DNA from: Butyrivibrio sp.
GTDB lineage: Bacteria > Bacillota_A > Clostridia > Lachnospirales > Lachnospiraceae
DNA length: 31,510 nt
NCBI RefSeq assembly: GCF_024699075.1
Contig: NZ_JAILQF010000448.1
Span: forward strand, 1 to 31,510
Direction of reading: 5' to 3'
Shown: positions 16,271 to 24,449 of the stretch, one piece after another
Layout of the letters: each line of letters opens with the position of its first letter
How positions within the stretch are numbered: position 1 is the stretch's first letter
The notes under the pieces: generated by a model
What the model was told of the DNA's origin: nothing
Databases searched by the model: none
What the model saw: the letters and a program-made list of their open reading frames with translations, nothing else
Made by a program: the position numbers and the translations under genes

Positions 16271-17626
16271 TTAAAACTGAAAATAAATAAAAGGATTATA
16301 TGTACCAGATACTATACGTATTACTGACAGAAACAGTATTCCATACAAAGCTACATACTTAACGATTACAGGAAGTCTATTACTTAATTTGCCGAGCACT
16401 CCTGTTATATCAAGAATTGCAAGAATCACAAGAGTAATGCTCCAGTTATTGGCATACCACCCAATAGAAAATCCCGGCGTACTACTTAATCCAATACCAA
16501 ACATAGTTCCAAGATACCTTAAAGCATCTTTCATAGTATCAGCCCTAAAGAATACCCAACCTATATTTACCACAAGTAAAGTATAAATATGTGAACTTAT
16601 ATTCTTTTTATTTTTTAATAATCTCTCCAGCAAAATAAATAATCCGTTATAAACACCCCAGAAAATATAATTCCATGCAGCACCGTGCCATACACCAGTT
16701 AACAGAAATACAATAAACAGATTCCTATACACATGACTGCGATTACCACCAAGAGGTATATATAAATAATCCCTGAGCCAGGAGGACAGAGAAATGTGCC
16801 ATCTTCGCCAAAACTCAGAAATAGACTTTGATATGTATGGCCTGTTAAAGTTTTCGGAAAAGTGGAATCCAAGCATCCTTCCAATTCCTATAGCCATATC
16901 ACTGTAACCCGAAAAATCATAAAAGATCTGGAGACTGTAAGCAATACTTCCAAACCATGCTATAGCAACTGTATTATTAGAAACGCCTGCATTCCAGATA
17001 CTATCAACTACTTCAGCTAATCCATTTGCTATAATAGCCTTCTTGCCAATACCTATAATAAATCTGGTAATTCCCTCAGACAGGTCATCCAAACTAAGCT
17101 TCCTGTTATCTATCTCTGTAGCTATATCACTGTATCGTACAATAGGTCCTGCTACAAGCTGAGGAAAAAGGGTAATATAAAGTGCAACTTTTAAAGGATT
17201 CTTCTGTACACTAACTGTATTCCTGTAAACATCAATAACGTAACTCATCCCCTGAAAAGTAAAAAAGGATATTCCTACAGGTAATATAATCTCACCGATA
17301 TTTATTTTATTCGGCAAAAAGACATTAATCTGATCAGCACAAAAATTGAAATACTTAAAATAAAAAAGCAGGGAAAGATTTGCAAACACCGAAAGAGCAA
17401 GTATCATCTTCTTTATGCTACAAGCATTTATAAGAAGTGCACTGAAATAGTTGATCAATATACTAAGAAATATGATCCACAAATACTGTGGCTGTGTCCA
17501 TCCAAAGAATATAATGCTAAGAATTAAAAGCCATATATTCGTAAATCTGTTTTTTCTTAAAATATAAACACCAATTAATGTAATTGGTAAAAAAGCAAAC
17601 ATAAATGTATTTGAACTGAAGACCAT
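16271..17626 (-). CDS. AlgI-like MBOAT O-acyltransferase (module 1)
   Basis: The protein has 451 residues. I place the start at the ATG at 17626 because TAGGAGAT lies six bases before it and the product begins MVFSSNTFMFAFLPI, typical for this family; a longer frame from 17656 lacks support. It is a polytopic membrane protein with the AlgI/DltB-type MBOAT signatures FGWTQPQYLW, LFPQLVAGPIVRYSD, EFWRRWHISLSSWLRDYLYI (His277) and GVWHGAAWNYIFWG, whose His314 is the invariant MBOAT histidine. The family moves an acyl group, usually acetyl, across the membrane to a surface polymer through an SGNH or DHHW partner. The DHHW gene follows directly, and an SGNH hydrolase gene precedes it by about 100 bases. 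Confidence 0.9.
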   Translation of the reverse strand: MVFSSNTFMFAFLPITLIGVYILRKNRFTNIWLLILSIIFFGWTQPQYLWIIFLSILINYFSALLINACSIKKMILALSVFANLSLLFYFKYFNFCADQINVFLPNKINIGEIILPVGISFFTFQGMSYVIDVYRNTVSVQKNPLKVALYITLFPQLVAGPIVRYSDIATEIDNRKLSLDDLSEGITRFIIGIGKKAIIANGLAEVVDSIWNAGVSNNTVAIAWFGSIAYSLQIFYDFSGYSDMAIGIGRMLGFHFSENFNRPYISKSISEFWRRWHISLSSWLRDYLYIPLGGNRSHVYRNLFIVFLLTGVWHGAAWNYIFWGVYNGLFILLERLLKNKKNISSHIYTLLVVNIGWVFFRADTMKDALRYLGTMFGIGLSSTPGFSIGWYANNWSITLVILAILDITGVLGKLSNRLPVIVKYVALYGILFLSVIRIVSGTYNPFIYFQF

Positions 17627-17728
17627 TGAGATATCTCCTAATATAATATTTAGCACATCTTATGATTATATCATTATAATCCAACTACCCCCATATAAAA
17701 TATGAATGTAATGTCATTTATATGTTCC

Positions 17729-18823
17729 TTATTCGCACAGACTCACATTAGTAAATGAAATTCCATAAAACCTCTTTGCAAGGTCAAAAGATGAAAATTC
17801 TATTTCAACTTCTTTTTCTATATAAACAGGTTCACTTGTTATCTTGTATATATGACTTTGCTCAGCACTGTTCCATGTATCATTAGAATCATATATAAGT
17901 ACACCATCCACATATACCTTTACATTATTCTCTCCGGGAAGATAATTCCTATATAGTCCTATATCTGCGGTGATAGACTTATCTATAGTAAGTTTATATT
18001 TATAAACTCCGGACAGTGACATATCTTTTCTGTCAAAATAAAGCATATCCTTATAATTATTCGACACTTCATCAAACTGTGATATTTTTGCAACCTGCGC
18101 ATTTATCACATCCATAATGGTACTAAGATACAATTCATGCCCCAAGTCATTAGGATGAGTAAGATCATCCGGAGCATTCACAAGCTCTTCATAAGAATAC
18201 CCACTAGTATTAAAGGCATCAATAGTATCCGCAACAGGTATACCATAATAATCCGCTATATCTATGATCGTATTAATTTTATTAGTATACTCTCTTTGTG
18301 AGCTTTCGAGAATGCTAATGATATTTCCGGATCCGTATCGTGTTTTTATAGCCCTTATAAGTGCTTCATACTCAGAAGAAAGTTCACTCTCGCTATCATT
18401 CTCACCAAAACACACTATAATAAGATCATAGTCAATATCATCCTCTAAAGTATTAACTCTTACAATACCGGCATAACTAGTGTTCCCACCCATGGATATA
18501 TTGGTAATATTACACTTAGAGCCATACTCTGATTCAATTTCAGAAGGTAACATTGAAGCCCATCCTTTTCCCGATGTTGCACCGGCCCCTTGTCCAATCG
18601 AATCTCCTACAACCAGCACATTTATCGCTTCTCCTGCTGCGAGCTTTTCATAAGCAGAGACATATGTATGCTGTAATACTCCGCTAAAAATATTACTGCC
18701 ACTTTTATATATATGTAATAGAGACACACATCCTATTATCAATGCACAAATCACAGATAATATAATAGCTATTATATTTCTTGCTGGTAACCTCTTTTTT
18801 ATACTACGTATATCTTTGTTCAC
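17729..18823 (-). CDS. Membrane-anchored SGNH/GDSL hydrolase with C-terminal beta domain
   Basis: The protein has 364 residues from a GUG at 18823, preceded by GGAGA nine bases upstream. The frame stays open to 19015, but that stretch has no ribosome site and unlikely composition. An N-terminal membrane segment (about 16-37) is followed by an SGNH domain with all four blocks: VVGDSIGQGAG (Ser75), NISMGGNTS, CFGENDSE (Asn142) and DDLTHPND (Asp220, His223). The full Ser-Asp-His set suggests an active esterase or acyltransferase. Residues of about 240-364 form a separate beta-rich domain, possibly carbohydrate-binding. It is the first gene of the minus-strand module, ahead of the MBOAT and DHHW genes, and could remove or transfer acyl groups on the same glycan. 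Confidence 0.82.
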   Translation of the reverse strand: MNKDIRSIKKRLPARNIIAIILSVICALIIGCVSLLHIYKSGSNIFSGVLQHTYVSAYEKLAAGEAINVLVVGDSIGQGAGATSGKGWASMLPSEIESEYGSKCNITNISMGGNTSYAGIVRVNTLEDDIDYDLIIVCFGENDSESELSSEYEALIRAIKTRYGSGNIISILESSQREYTNKINTIIDIADYYGIPVADTIDAFNTSGYSYEELVNAPDDLTHPNDLGHELYLSTIMDVINAQVAKISQFDEVSNNYKDMLYFDRKDMSLSGVYKYKLTIDKSITADIGLYRNYLPGENNVKVYVDGVLIYDSNDTWNSAEQSHIYKITSEPVYIEKEVEIEFSSFDLAKRFYGISFTNVSLCE

Positions 18824-19019
18824 TATAACTAATCTCCATAAAGATATGATCAGGATAATTTTGTCTTTTTTATTATATAGGTGGAATAAAGGAATAGCAA
18901 AAAGTTTATTACAACGATCACCCAATAAAAATCTCACCATGATAAAATACACACTAATACTTTGACAAAAGAAAATACTATTGTCACTCAAGATACAATT
19001 GCTATAATCTATCATTAAA

Positions 19020-19048
19020 TTGACACTTTTAGAACGGTTTGTTACAAT
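19020..19048 (+). promoter_or_regulatory. Promoter of the riboswitch-like leader and acylation operon
   Basis: A consensus TTGACA (19020-19025), a 17-base spacer and TACAAT (19043-19048) give a strong sigma-A promoter. Transcription would start near 19055, about 15 bases before the first structured element of the leader. Confidence 0.75.
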
Positions 19049-19068
19049 ATCATTATAAATAAATAACC

Positions 19069-19174
19069 TATAAAAGGGAGTAGCTACAGGGATTTATCTC
19101 TGTGTTCAGGTACGACTAAGGTAGACCTTATACCCGGCCTGATCGAAGCCTAGGATGACAGCGAGACTTTTATA
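19069..19174 (+). ncRNA. yybP-ykoY-like (manganese) riboswitch candidate
   Basis: A closing stem is formed by TATAAAAG (19069-19076) and CTTTTATA (19167-19174). Directly inside it are GGGAGTAGC (5' side) and AGCGAGAC (3' side), the two most conserved strings of the yybP-ykoY class as I remember it. Between them lie a hairpin ACAGGGA/TCTCTGT (19086-19103) and a longer stem TCAGG/CCTGA (19106-19142) with an inner AAGG/CCTT helix. The strings CGACTA and CCCGG sit in the internal-loop positions. The 3' strand of the closing stem overlaps a terminator, so ligand binding would favour read-through. The fourth helix of the class is weak here. Family assignment is by eye and not certain, but a structured regulatory leader is well supported. 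Confidence 0.68.
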
Positions 19175-19212
19175 AAATCAGGTTTCTGGTTTTATAAATA
19201 GTCTCTTTTTTT
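19163..19212 (+). terminator. Attenuator terminator of the leader
   Basis: GAGACT (19163-19168) pairs with AGTCTC (19200-19205). The arms continue inward through TTTATAAAA/TTTTATAAA and a CAG/CTG end, giving about 19 pairs with one bulge, then seven T residues (19206-19212). Its 5' arm is the same sequence as the 3' strand of the aptamer closing stem, so the two structures are mutually exclusive. Confidence 0.88.
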
Positions 19213-19373
19213 ATAAGAACCCCTATTATAAAAGACCAATATTTTTAATGACCACTTCTTTTATAATATCTGTTTTTGTATATAGCTGTTCTTCCATGGC
19301 ATATATTTATCTAGCAGTAATCCAAAGAAATAAACCGGCTTATTATTTATTACTTGTATTCAGGGGGAGAAAC

Positions 19374-20810
19374 ATGCTATTTAAAATAACTACTATTGTA
19401 TTCATTTTAATAGTCTTACTTATATATTATCTGGTTCCAATCAGATATCGCAGACTAGTATTAATTGCTTCAAGCATTTATTACATCGGTTCACTAAGTA
19501 TCTCATCTTTAATACATATACTTTTAGTAACATTCGTATGTTTTATCACAGGTCAAAGTATAGACTTCTTTTCTGAAAATAATGATAAGAAAACATCAAA
19601 AATTATTTTTATAGCTACGGTAGCATTACTTATAGGGCTCCTGTTTTCATGGAAATATCTACCATGGATACATACTTTTGGTATATGGGTCCCAAAAGTA
19701 TACATAGAAAAGGTAATACCTGTCGGCCTGTCTTTTTATACCTTCCAGGCAATAAGTTATCTTGCTGATATTAAGATGAAGAAGATAAGACCCTCCAGAA
19801 ATCTTATGACTTTTACCGCCTACATGCTATGGTTTCCAAAGCTTACAAGCGGACCAATAGAAAGATATCCCGTTTTTAAAAATAATCTCTATGACAGTAA
19901 AGCTCTTGACCTTTTTAAAGTTGACTGTGTCAAAAAGGGGCTATGTTATATAATGTCCGGCGTATTTATAAAGCTTGTAATAGCTGACAGGCTTGGGCTT
20001 ATCGTCGATATGGTATATGAAAATCCGGCAAACTACGGAAGACTTGCCGTCATTCTAACAGTTATTCTTTACAGCCTTCAGATATATTGTGACTTTGCAG
20101 GATATACCTATATCATATGCGGAATATCAGAGCTTTTCGGAATAAGCCTTACTTCAAATTTTAAAATGCCATATCTGTCACAGAATATCAAAGAGTTCTG
20201 GAGATGCTGGCATATATCTCTTAGCAGCTTTTATAAAGATTATATCTATATACCTCTTGGAGGCGGAAGAAAAGGTAATGTAATCAGGATAAGAAATGTC
20301 ATGATAGTCTTCATTTTATGCGGTATGTGGCACGGAGCAGGCCCTGCATTTCTTATATGGGGAGCACTTCATGGAATATATAACCTTCTAAATGATGTAT
20401 TCAAAAAGTATAAACTTGACTTTCTCTTAAAGGGGCCGATTGGCACAGTCCTTACATTCATCGCAGTGACCTTTGCCTGGATATTCTTCAGGGCTGGCAC
20501 TCTTACAAATGCGCTAACCATTATCAAAGGCATGTTTAATGGTTCATGGACTCTTGGATTTGAATATGTGAATGGGTGCTTTATGACAAAGCCTATTTTG
20601 GAATGGAGAATAATCCTTGTATCTTTGATCGTACTTATCATCCTTGATATAAGTGCCAAAATGCTCAGCAAAGAACCATGGGAAGTTCTTTATAGCCTGC
20701 CGGAAGTACCAAGAGATATCATATTCCTTTCTCTTGCACTTACGAGTGTAACCTACGGAATATATGGAAGCGGTAATGAAATAAGGTCATTCATCTATAT
20801 GCAGTTCTAA
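19374..20810 (+). CDS. AlgI-like MBOAT O-acyltransferase (module 2)
   Basis: The protein has 478 residues from the ATG at 19374, with GGGGGAG four bases upstream. An in-frame ATG at 19248 has no ribosome site, so I reject the longer form. MBOAT signatures are VIPVGLSFYTFQAISYL, WFPKLTSGPIERYP, EFWRCWHISLSSFYKDYIYI (His280) and CGMWHGAGPAFLIWG with the invariant His320. It is of the same type as the MBOAT at 16271, but the residues around the motifs differ enough that recent duplication is unlikely. It is the first gene of the plus-strand module, controlled by the riboswitch-like leader, with a DltD-like SGNH gene after it. The probable task is to export acyl groups for a surface polymer. Confidence 0.9.
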   Translation: MLFKITTIVFILIVLLIYYLVPIRYRRLVLIASSIYYIGSLSISSLIHILLVTFVCFITGQSIDFFSENNDKKTSKIIFIATVALLIGLLFSWKYLPWIHTFGIWVPKVYIEKVIPVGLSFYTFQAISYLADIKMKKIRPSRNLMTFTAYMLWFPKLTSGPIERYPVFKNNLYDSKALDLFKVDCVKKGLCYIMSGVFIKLVIADRLGLIVDMVYENPANYGRLAVILTVILYSLQIYCDFAGYTYIICGISELFGISLTSNFKMPYLSQNIKEFWRCWHISLSSFYKDYIYIPLGGGRKGNVIRIRNVMIVFILCGMWHGAGPAFLIWGALHGIYNLLNDVFKKYKLDFLLKGPIGTVLTFIAVTFAWIFFRAGTLTNALTIIKGMFNGSWTLGFEYVNGCFMTKPILEWRIILVSLIVLIILDISAKMLSKEPWEVLYSLPEVPRDIIFLSLALTSVTYGIYGSGNEIRSFIYMQF

Positions 20811-20892
20811 TAATCTCAAATTAGGAACCAAAGATATTTGTTCATTCTAAATAAAAATATATGGGAGAAATATTTCTGAGGGGAGGTCATTT

Positions 20893-22068
20893 ATGCGAGA
20901 TAATCTAGTAAGAAAAGAATTTCAGGATTATGATCATAAGAAAAAAGGATCTGAGGTTCACCTTGTCAGAAATACAGGAAAAAGGCCATCAAATCATAAG
21001 GCAGCACATCATAGAAGAAAGCCTGCAAATAAAGCAGCCAGCAAGTATATCACTATAAAAAATATATTTATAAGACTTTGTTTTGTAATAGTATTTGTAC
21101 TTATTGTTTCTCATCTTGATACTCTGTTTTCCATTAAAACATACCATGGAATCATGCAAAACCGTGCCATGTATGCACAGCCCAAAGATACTGTAGACGT
21201 TGTATTTATGGGAAGCAGTCATATTCACTGTGATGTAAATACAGCTGTTTTATGGGACAACTATGGCATAGCAGGTTATGATTACAGCGCTGCAGAGCAG
21301 CCCATATGGATAACTTACTATTATCTTAAGGAATTTTGCAAGAACCAGAATCCCGAAGTTGTCGTCATAGACCTGTACTCAATAGCAAGATTCGGAGATG
21401 ATTTTAATGAATTCTGGATGCCTGATAATGTATATGGGATGAACTTTTCATTAAACAAAGCTAGGCTTATGCTTAACTCTTGCACCAAAGAACAAATCAA
21501 TAAATATTTCCCATCCTTTGCAGGCTACCACAATAGATATAATGAACTTGAAGAACAGGATTATGAGCTGTTAGATATTTCAGAAGAGGAGCTTTCTGAA
21601 TTCAAAGGATATACACCATATTTTGGAATATCCAAGGGACATACTCCCAGCCTTAATGTTACGGAAAAGTCCCCTATACCTGAAAAATCAAAAAGATATT
21701 TGCAGAAAATAATCGACTATACCAACAATAACGGAATAGAACTTATGCTAATAGTTAATCCATATCCTTCAACTATAGAGGATGAAAAAGTATATAACAG
21801 CATAGAAGAAATGGCTATGAACAATGGCGTAGAATATGTTAATATGAATAAGTTCAATGATGCCATGGGGCTTAATACAGAAGAACATTATTATGATGAT
21901 TCCCATTTGAATTATGAAGGAAGCTGCGTATTCTCTAATTACCTTGGAGAATGCTTAAAACTCAGCTATATACTTGAAGATCATAGGGGTAATGCAGAAT
22001 ATAAAAGCTGGGATTCTTTTTCTGAAAGAGTTTATAATTCAAATGTAGATGTTCTTAATAGTTTATAA
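20893..22068 (+). CDS. DltD-like membrane-anchored SGNH acyltransferase partner
   Basis: The protein has 391 residues, with a strong GGGGAGG site. A basic cytoplasmic N-terminus of about 50 residues precedes one membrane segment (about 55-75). The extracytoplasmic domain shows FMGSSHIHCDVN (Ser108 or Ser109 as nucleophile), VVVIDLYSIAR, and YYDDSHLNYEGS with an Asp335-x-x-His338 pair. This layout matches DltD and related SGNH proteins that work with an MBOAT partner, and the MBOAT gene lies immediately upstream. The Gly-Ser-Ser-His form of block I is common among DltD-like proteins. No dltA or dltC carrier genes are present, so acetylation of a polysaccharide is more likely than D-alanylation of teichoic acid. 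The very basic tail (residues 28-52) is unusual. Confidence 0.78.
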   Translation: MRDNLVRKEFQDYDHKKKGSEVHLVRNTGKRPSNHKAAHHRRKPANKAASKYITIKNIFIRLCFVIVFVLIVSHLDTLFSIKTYHGIMQNRAMYAQPKDTVDVVFMGSSHIHCDVNTAVLWDNYGIAGYDYSAAEQPIWITYYYLKEFCKNQNPEVVVIDLYSIARFGDDFNEFWMPDNVYGMNFSLNKARLMLNSCTKEQINKYFPSFAGYHNRYNELEEQDYELLDISEEELSEFKGYTPYFGISKGHTPSLNVTEKSPIPEKSKRYLQKIIDYTNNNGIELMLIVNPYPSTIEDEKVYNSIEEMAMNNGVEYVNMNKFNDAMGLNTEEHYYDDSHLNYEGSCVFSNYLGECLKLSYILEDHRGNAEYKSWDSFSERVYNSNVDVLNSL

Positions 22069-22118
22069 GCTTTATTATTGAACATCTAACTAATAACATC
22101 TTTCAAAAGGTTACCAAC

Positions 22119-24353
22119 ATGAATAAAAAAATATTACCTATTTATGCTCTTCCTATAGTATCAGTCGTAGTACTAATTATCATTTCAATAGTAATGCTTT
22201 CAAAACCTCTTACACATTATGAAGGTACTGCAGATACCTTTACTAGTGATCTTGGAATACTATTACCTGAATTCCCGGATCATCCTCAGGAAGGAATATA
22301 TGCAGATAACAGTCTTTCAGATGATAGCATAAGCATTACATCAGATTCTAATACACTTTCTGCAGGCTCATATATTATAACACTATACTATCTTGCAGAA
22401 AGCAACATGAATACTCTCACTCTTTCTACCGGAAATGAAACTCATCCTATAATCTCAGGCTATGAAAAGAAATCTATACCAGAAAGCGACTTATCCGGAT
22501 ATTCATTTACTATCAATTCTCTTACAAGTCTCAAAGACCTTACTATAACAATAGACTATGAAGGTGATAGCTATATATATGTCACAGGCTATAGCATTCA
22601 GGAAACTCGTAACCTGGCAAAGCGCATTATAGAATGTGCCTTCCTTATACTGCTTATTATCAATTTAGTATTTATATATCTGTATAAATACAAAGATATA
22701 CCTTATTCTGAAAATGTCATCAAAGCTGACAGTAGCTATACCAATGTACTTCCATTTATCAAAAGCACAAAATCCTACGATATAGCAGCTCTTATTATCA
22801 TAATAACAGGCGCCTTAGTACGCATATTACAGCTTGGCTATATCCCCGGATGGGGCGGAGTGGCTCAGGATGAAGCTTATGCAGGATATGAAGCATATTC
22901 TCTTCTTCACTATGGAATAGACTCACATGGTTATAGTATGCCAGTCTATCTTGAAGCCTGGGGTAGCGGAATGAATGCCCTTGAAACATACCTTGAGATG
23001 CCATTTATAAAGCTCCTGGGACTTAGCAGCATTTCTATACGTATACCTCAGATGATAATAGGAGTACTCATACTTCCTGCCTTCTACGGATGCTGTAAAA
23101 TCATAAGAAATGATAGTTTTGGACTTATAGGACTTATAGTTCTTACTATAAGTCCTTGGCAAATATTAGCCACAAGATGGGGGCTTGAAGCCAATCTTCT
23201 TCCTGCTTTTATGGTATTTGGTACCTACTTTCTATTAAAAGCATCTACGAACAGATACATGATATACCTATCTATGATATGTTATGGTCTGTCATTATAC
23301 TGCTATGCAGCTGCATGGGTTGTAATGCCACTTATTATAGGCTGTAGCCTAATATATCTGATAATAAAAAACTATATCCGTATAGACATACATCTGTTTA
23401 TATCCATGCTGATACTTGGAATAATGGCTGCACCTCTCTTGTTATTCGTACTAGTTAATACAGATCACCTGATTGAAATAGTAACACCGCTATTGTCAAT
23501 TCCACGACTTACAGTATTTAGAAGCAGCGAAGTTGCCCTTACACCTGCTGTAATGATACAAAATCTCTCTAATATGTTTGAAATACTCTTTATAAGTCAG
23601 GATGATAATCTTGGTATCAATGCAGTACCTACTTATGGAATATATTACCGAATAGGACCTATATTTATATTAATAGGAATACTTGTATCAATATACAAGA
23701 TCATAAAATCTATTATTACCCATAAAAATATATTGAACCTTAATACACTATTCTTAATTTGGTTCATTTGGTGTATACTTCATGGATGCCTTGTAGAGTC
23801 TGATCTTACCAGAATTAACATAATTTATATACCACTGACTTATATGATTGCCGAGGGAATATATTCAATACTTGAAGCCTTACACAAAATAACCTCAAAA
23901 TCATCCATACCTGTAATCATAGCTTCGCTTATATTAGCAATAATATATACATCTTTGTTTGCAAGATTCGAACTTACCTATATGTCCTTATCCTACAATA
24001 AAGATAATGTATCTCACTTTGATTACGGACTAGCAGATTGTCTTTCAATTGCACAAAATAATAACGCTGAGACGATATATATTAATGTCCTTTATCCTGT
24101 AATACTATTTGAAGACAAGTTCCCTGCACCTGACTTTGTAAATACCGTAGTCTATAAAGATGTACATGCATCATTCCTTGAACCGGAAAGCTTTGGTAAT
24201 TACATTCTTGGAGATTTTACTAATAATGCCCCTTCAGATAATGCAGTCTACATATGTAAGGAAGATGATACAGCGGCTATTTCTTACTTTAACCAGAGCA
24301 ATATGAAACAGGAACAATACGGAACATATATAATAGCTAACATCACACAATAA
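22119..24353 (+). CDS. PMT/GT39-GT83-like GT-C glycosyltransferase
   Basis: The protein has 744 residues. An N-terminal membrane segment (about 8-28) is followed by a beta-rich extracytoplasmic domain (about 30-165), a second membrane segment, and a polytopic domain from about 220 to 620. The first catalytic loop contains GGVAQDEAYAGYEAYSLL; the Asp-Glu pair is the hallmark of PMT and ArnT-type GT-C enzymes that use polyprenyl-phosphate sugars. Further landmarks are SIRIPQMIIG, TISPWQILATRWGLEANLLP and LYCYAAAW. The last 120 residues are extracytoplasmic. It is the third gene of the leader-controlled operon, 50 bases after the DltD-like gene, with AAAGG as ribosome site. It may add a sugar to the glycan that the operon acylates. 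Acceptor and donor are unknown. Confidence 0.82.
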   Translation: MNKKILPIYALPIVSVVVLIIISIVMLSKPLTHYEGTADTFTSDLGILLPEFPDHPQEGIYADNSLSDDSISITSDSNTLSAGSYIITLYYLAESNMNTLTLSTGNETHPIISGYEKKSIPESDLSGYSFTINSLTSLKDLTITIDYEGDSYIYVTGYSIQETRNLAKRIIECAFLILLIINLVFIYLYKYKDIPYSENVIKADSSYTNVLPFIKSTKSYDIAALIIIITGALVRILQLGYIPGWGGVAQDEAYAGYEAYSLLHYGIDSHGYSMPVYLEAWGSGMNALETYLEMPFIKLLGLSSISIRIPQMIIGVLILPAFYGCCKIIRNDSFGLIGLIVLTISPWQILATRWGLEANLLPAFMVFGTYFLLKASTNRYMIYLSMICYGLSLYCYAAAWVVMPLIIGCSLIYLIIKNYIRIDIHLFISMLILGIMAAPLLLFVLVNTDHLIEIVTPLLSIPRLTVFRSSEVALTPAVMIQNLSNMFEILFISQDDNLGINAVPTYGIYYRIGPIFILIGILVSIYKIIKSIITHKNILNLNTLFLIWFIWCILHGCLVESDLTRINIIYIPLTYMIAEGIYSILEALHKITSKSSIPVIIASLILAIIYTSLFARFELTYMSLSYNKDNVSHFDYGLADCLSIAQNNNAETIYINVLYPVILFEDKFPAPDFVNTVVYKDVHASFLEPESFGNYILGDFTNNAPSDNAVYICKEDDTAAISYFNQSNMKQEQYGTYIIANITQ

Positions 24354-24379
24354 TAAACAAGCATTTTTTATAGCCTCAA

Positions 24380-24415
24380 AAACGGCACCGCATAAATAAT
24401 TATGCATTGCCGTTT
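24380..24415. terminator. Bidirectional terminator between convergent operons
   Basis: AAACGGCA (24380-24387) pairs with TGCCGTTT (24408-24415), with an inner GCATAA/TTATGC stem. On the minus strand the stem runs into five T residues, so it ends the operon that stops at 24450. In the plus direction the T-tract is shorter (TTTCTT), so it should be weaker for the operon ending at 24353. Confidence 0.78.
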
Positions 24416-24449
24416 CTTGAATTAATACACTATTTTTTTATATGACATT

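Noticed and set aside
18824..19015. N-terminal extension of the SGNH hydrolase to an ATG at 19015
   Set aside because: The extra 64 residues look like translated AT-rich intergenic DNA, while a GUG at 18823 has a good GGAGA site and directly precedes a normal membrane anchor.
19069..19174. Leader as a c-di-GMP riboswitch (GEMM), attractive for exopolysaccharide control
   Set aside because: The GEMM tetraloop-receptor and core strings are absent, while the conserved 5' and 3' strings fit yybP-ykoY better.
19248..19373. N-terminal extension of the second MBOAT to 19248
   Set aside because: No ribosome site precedes it, and the ATG at 19374 has a strong GGGGGAG site and gives the usual MBOAT start.
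20893..24353. Plus-strand module as a teichoic acid D-alanylation (dlt) operon
   Set aside because: There is no D-alanine ligase (DltA) or carrier protein (DltC), and a PMT-type glycosyltransferase is present instead.
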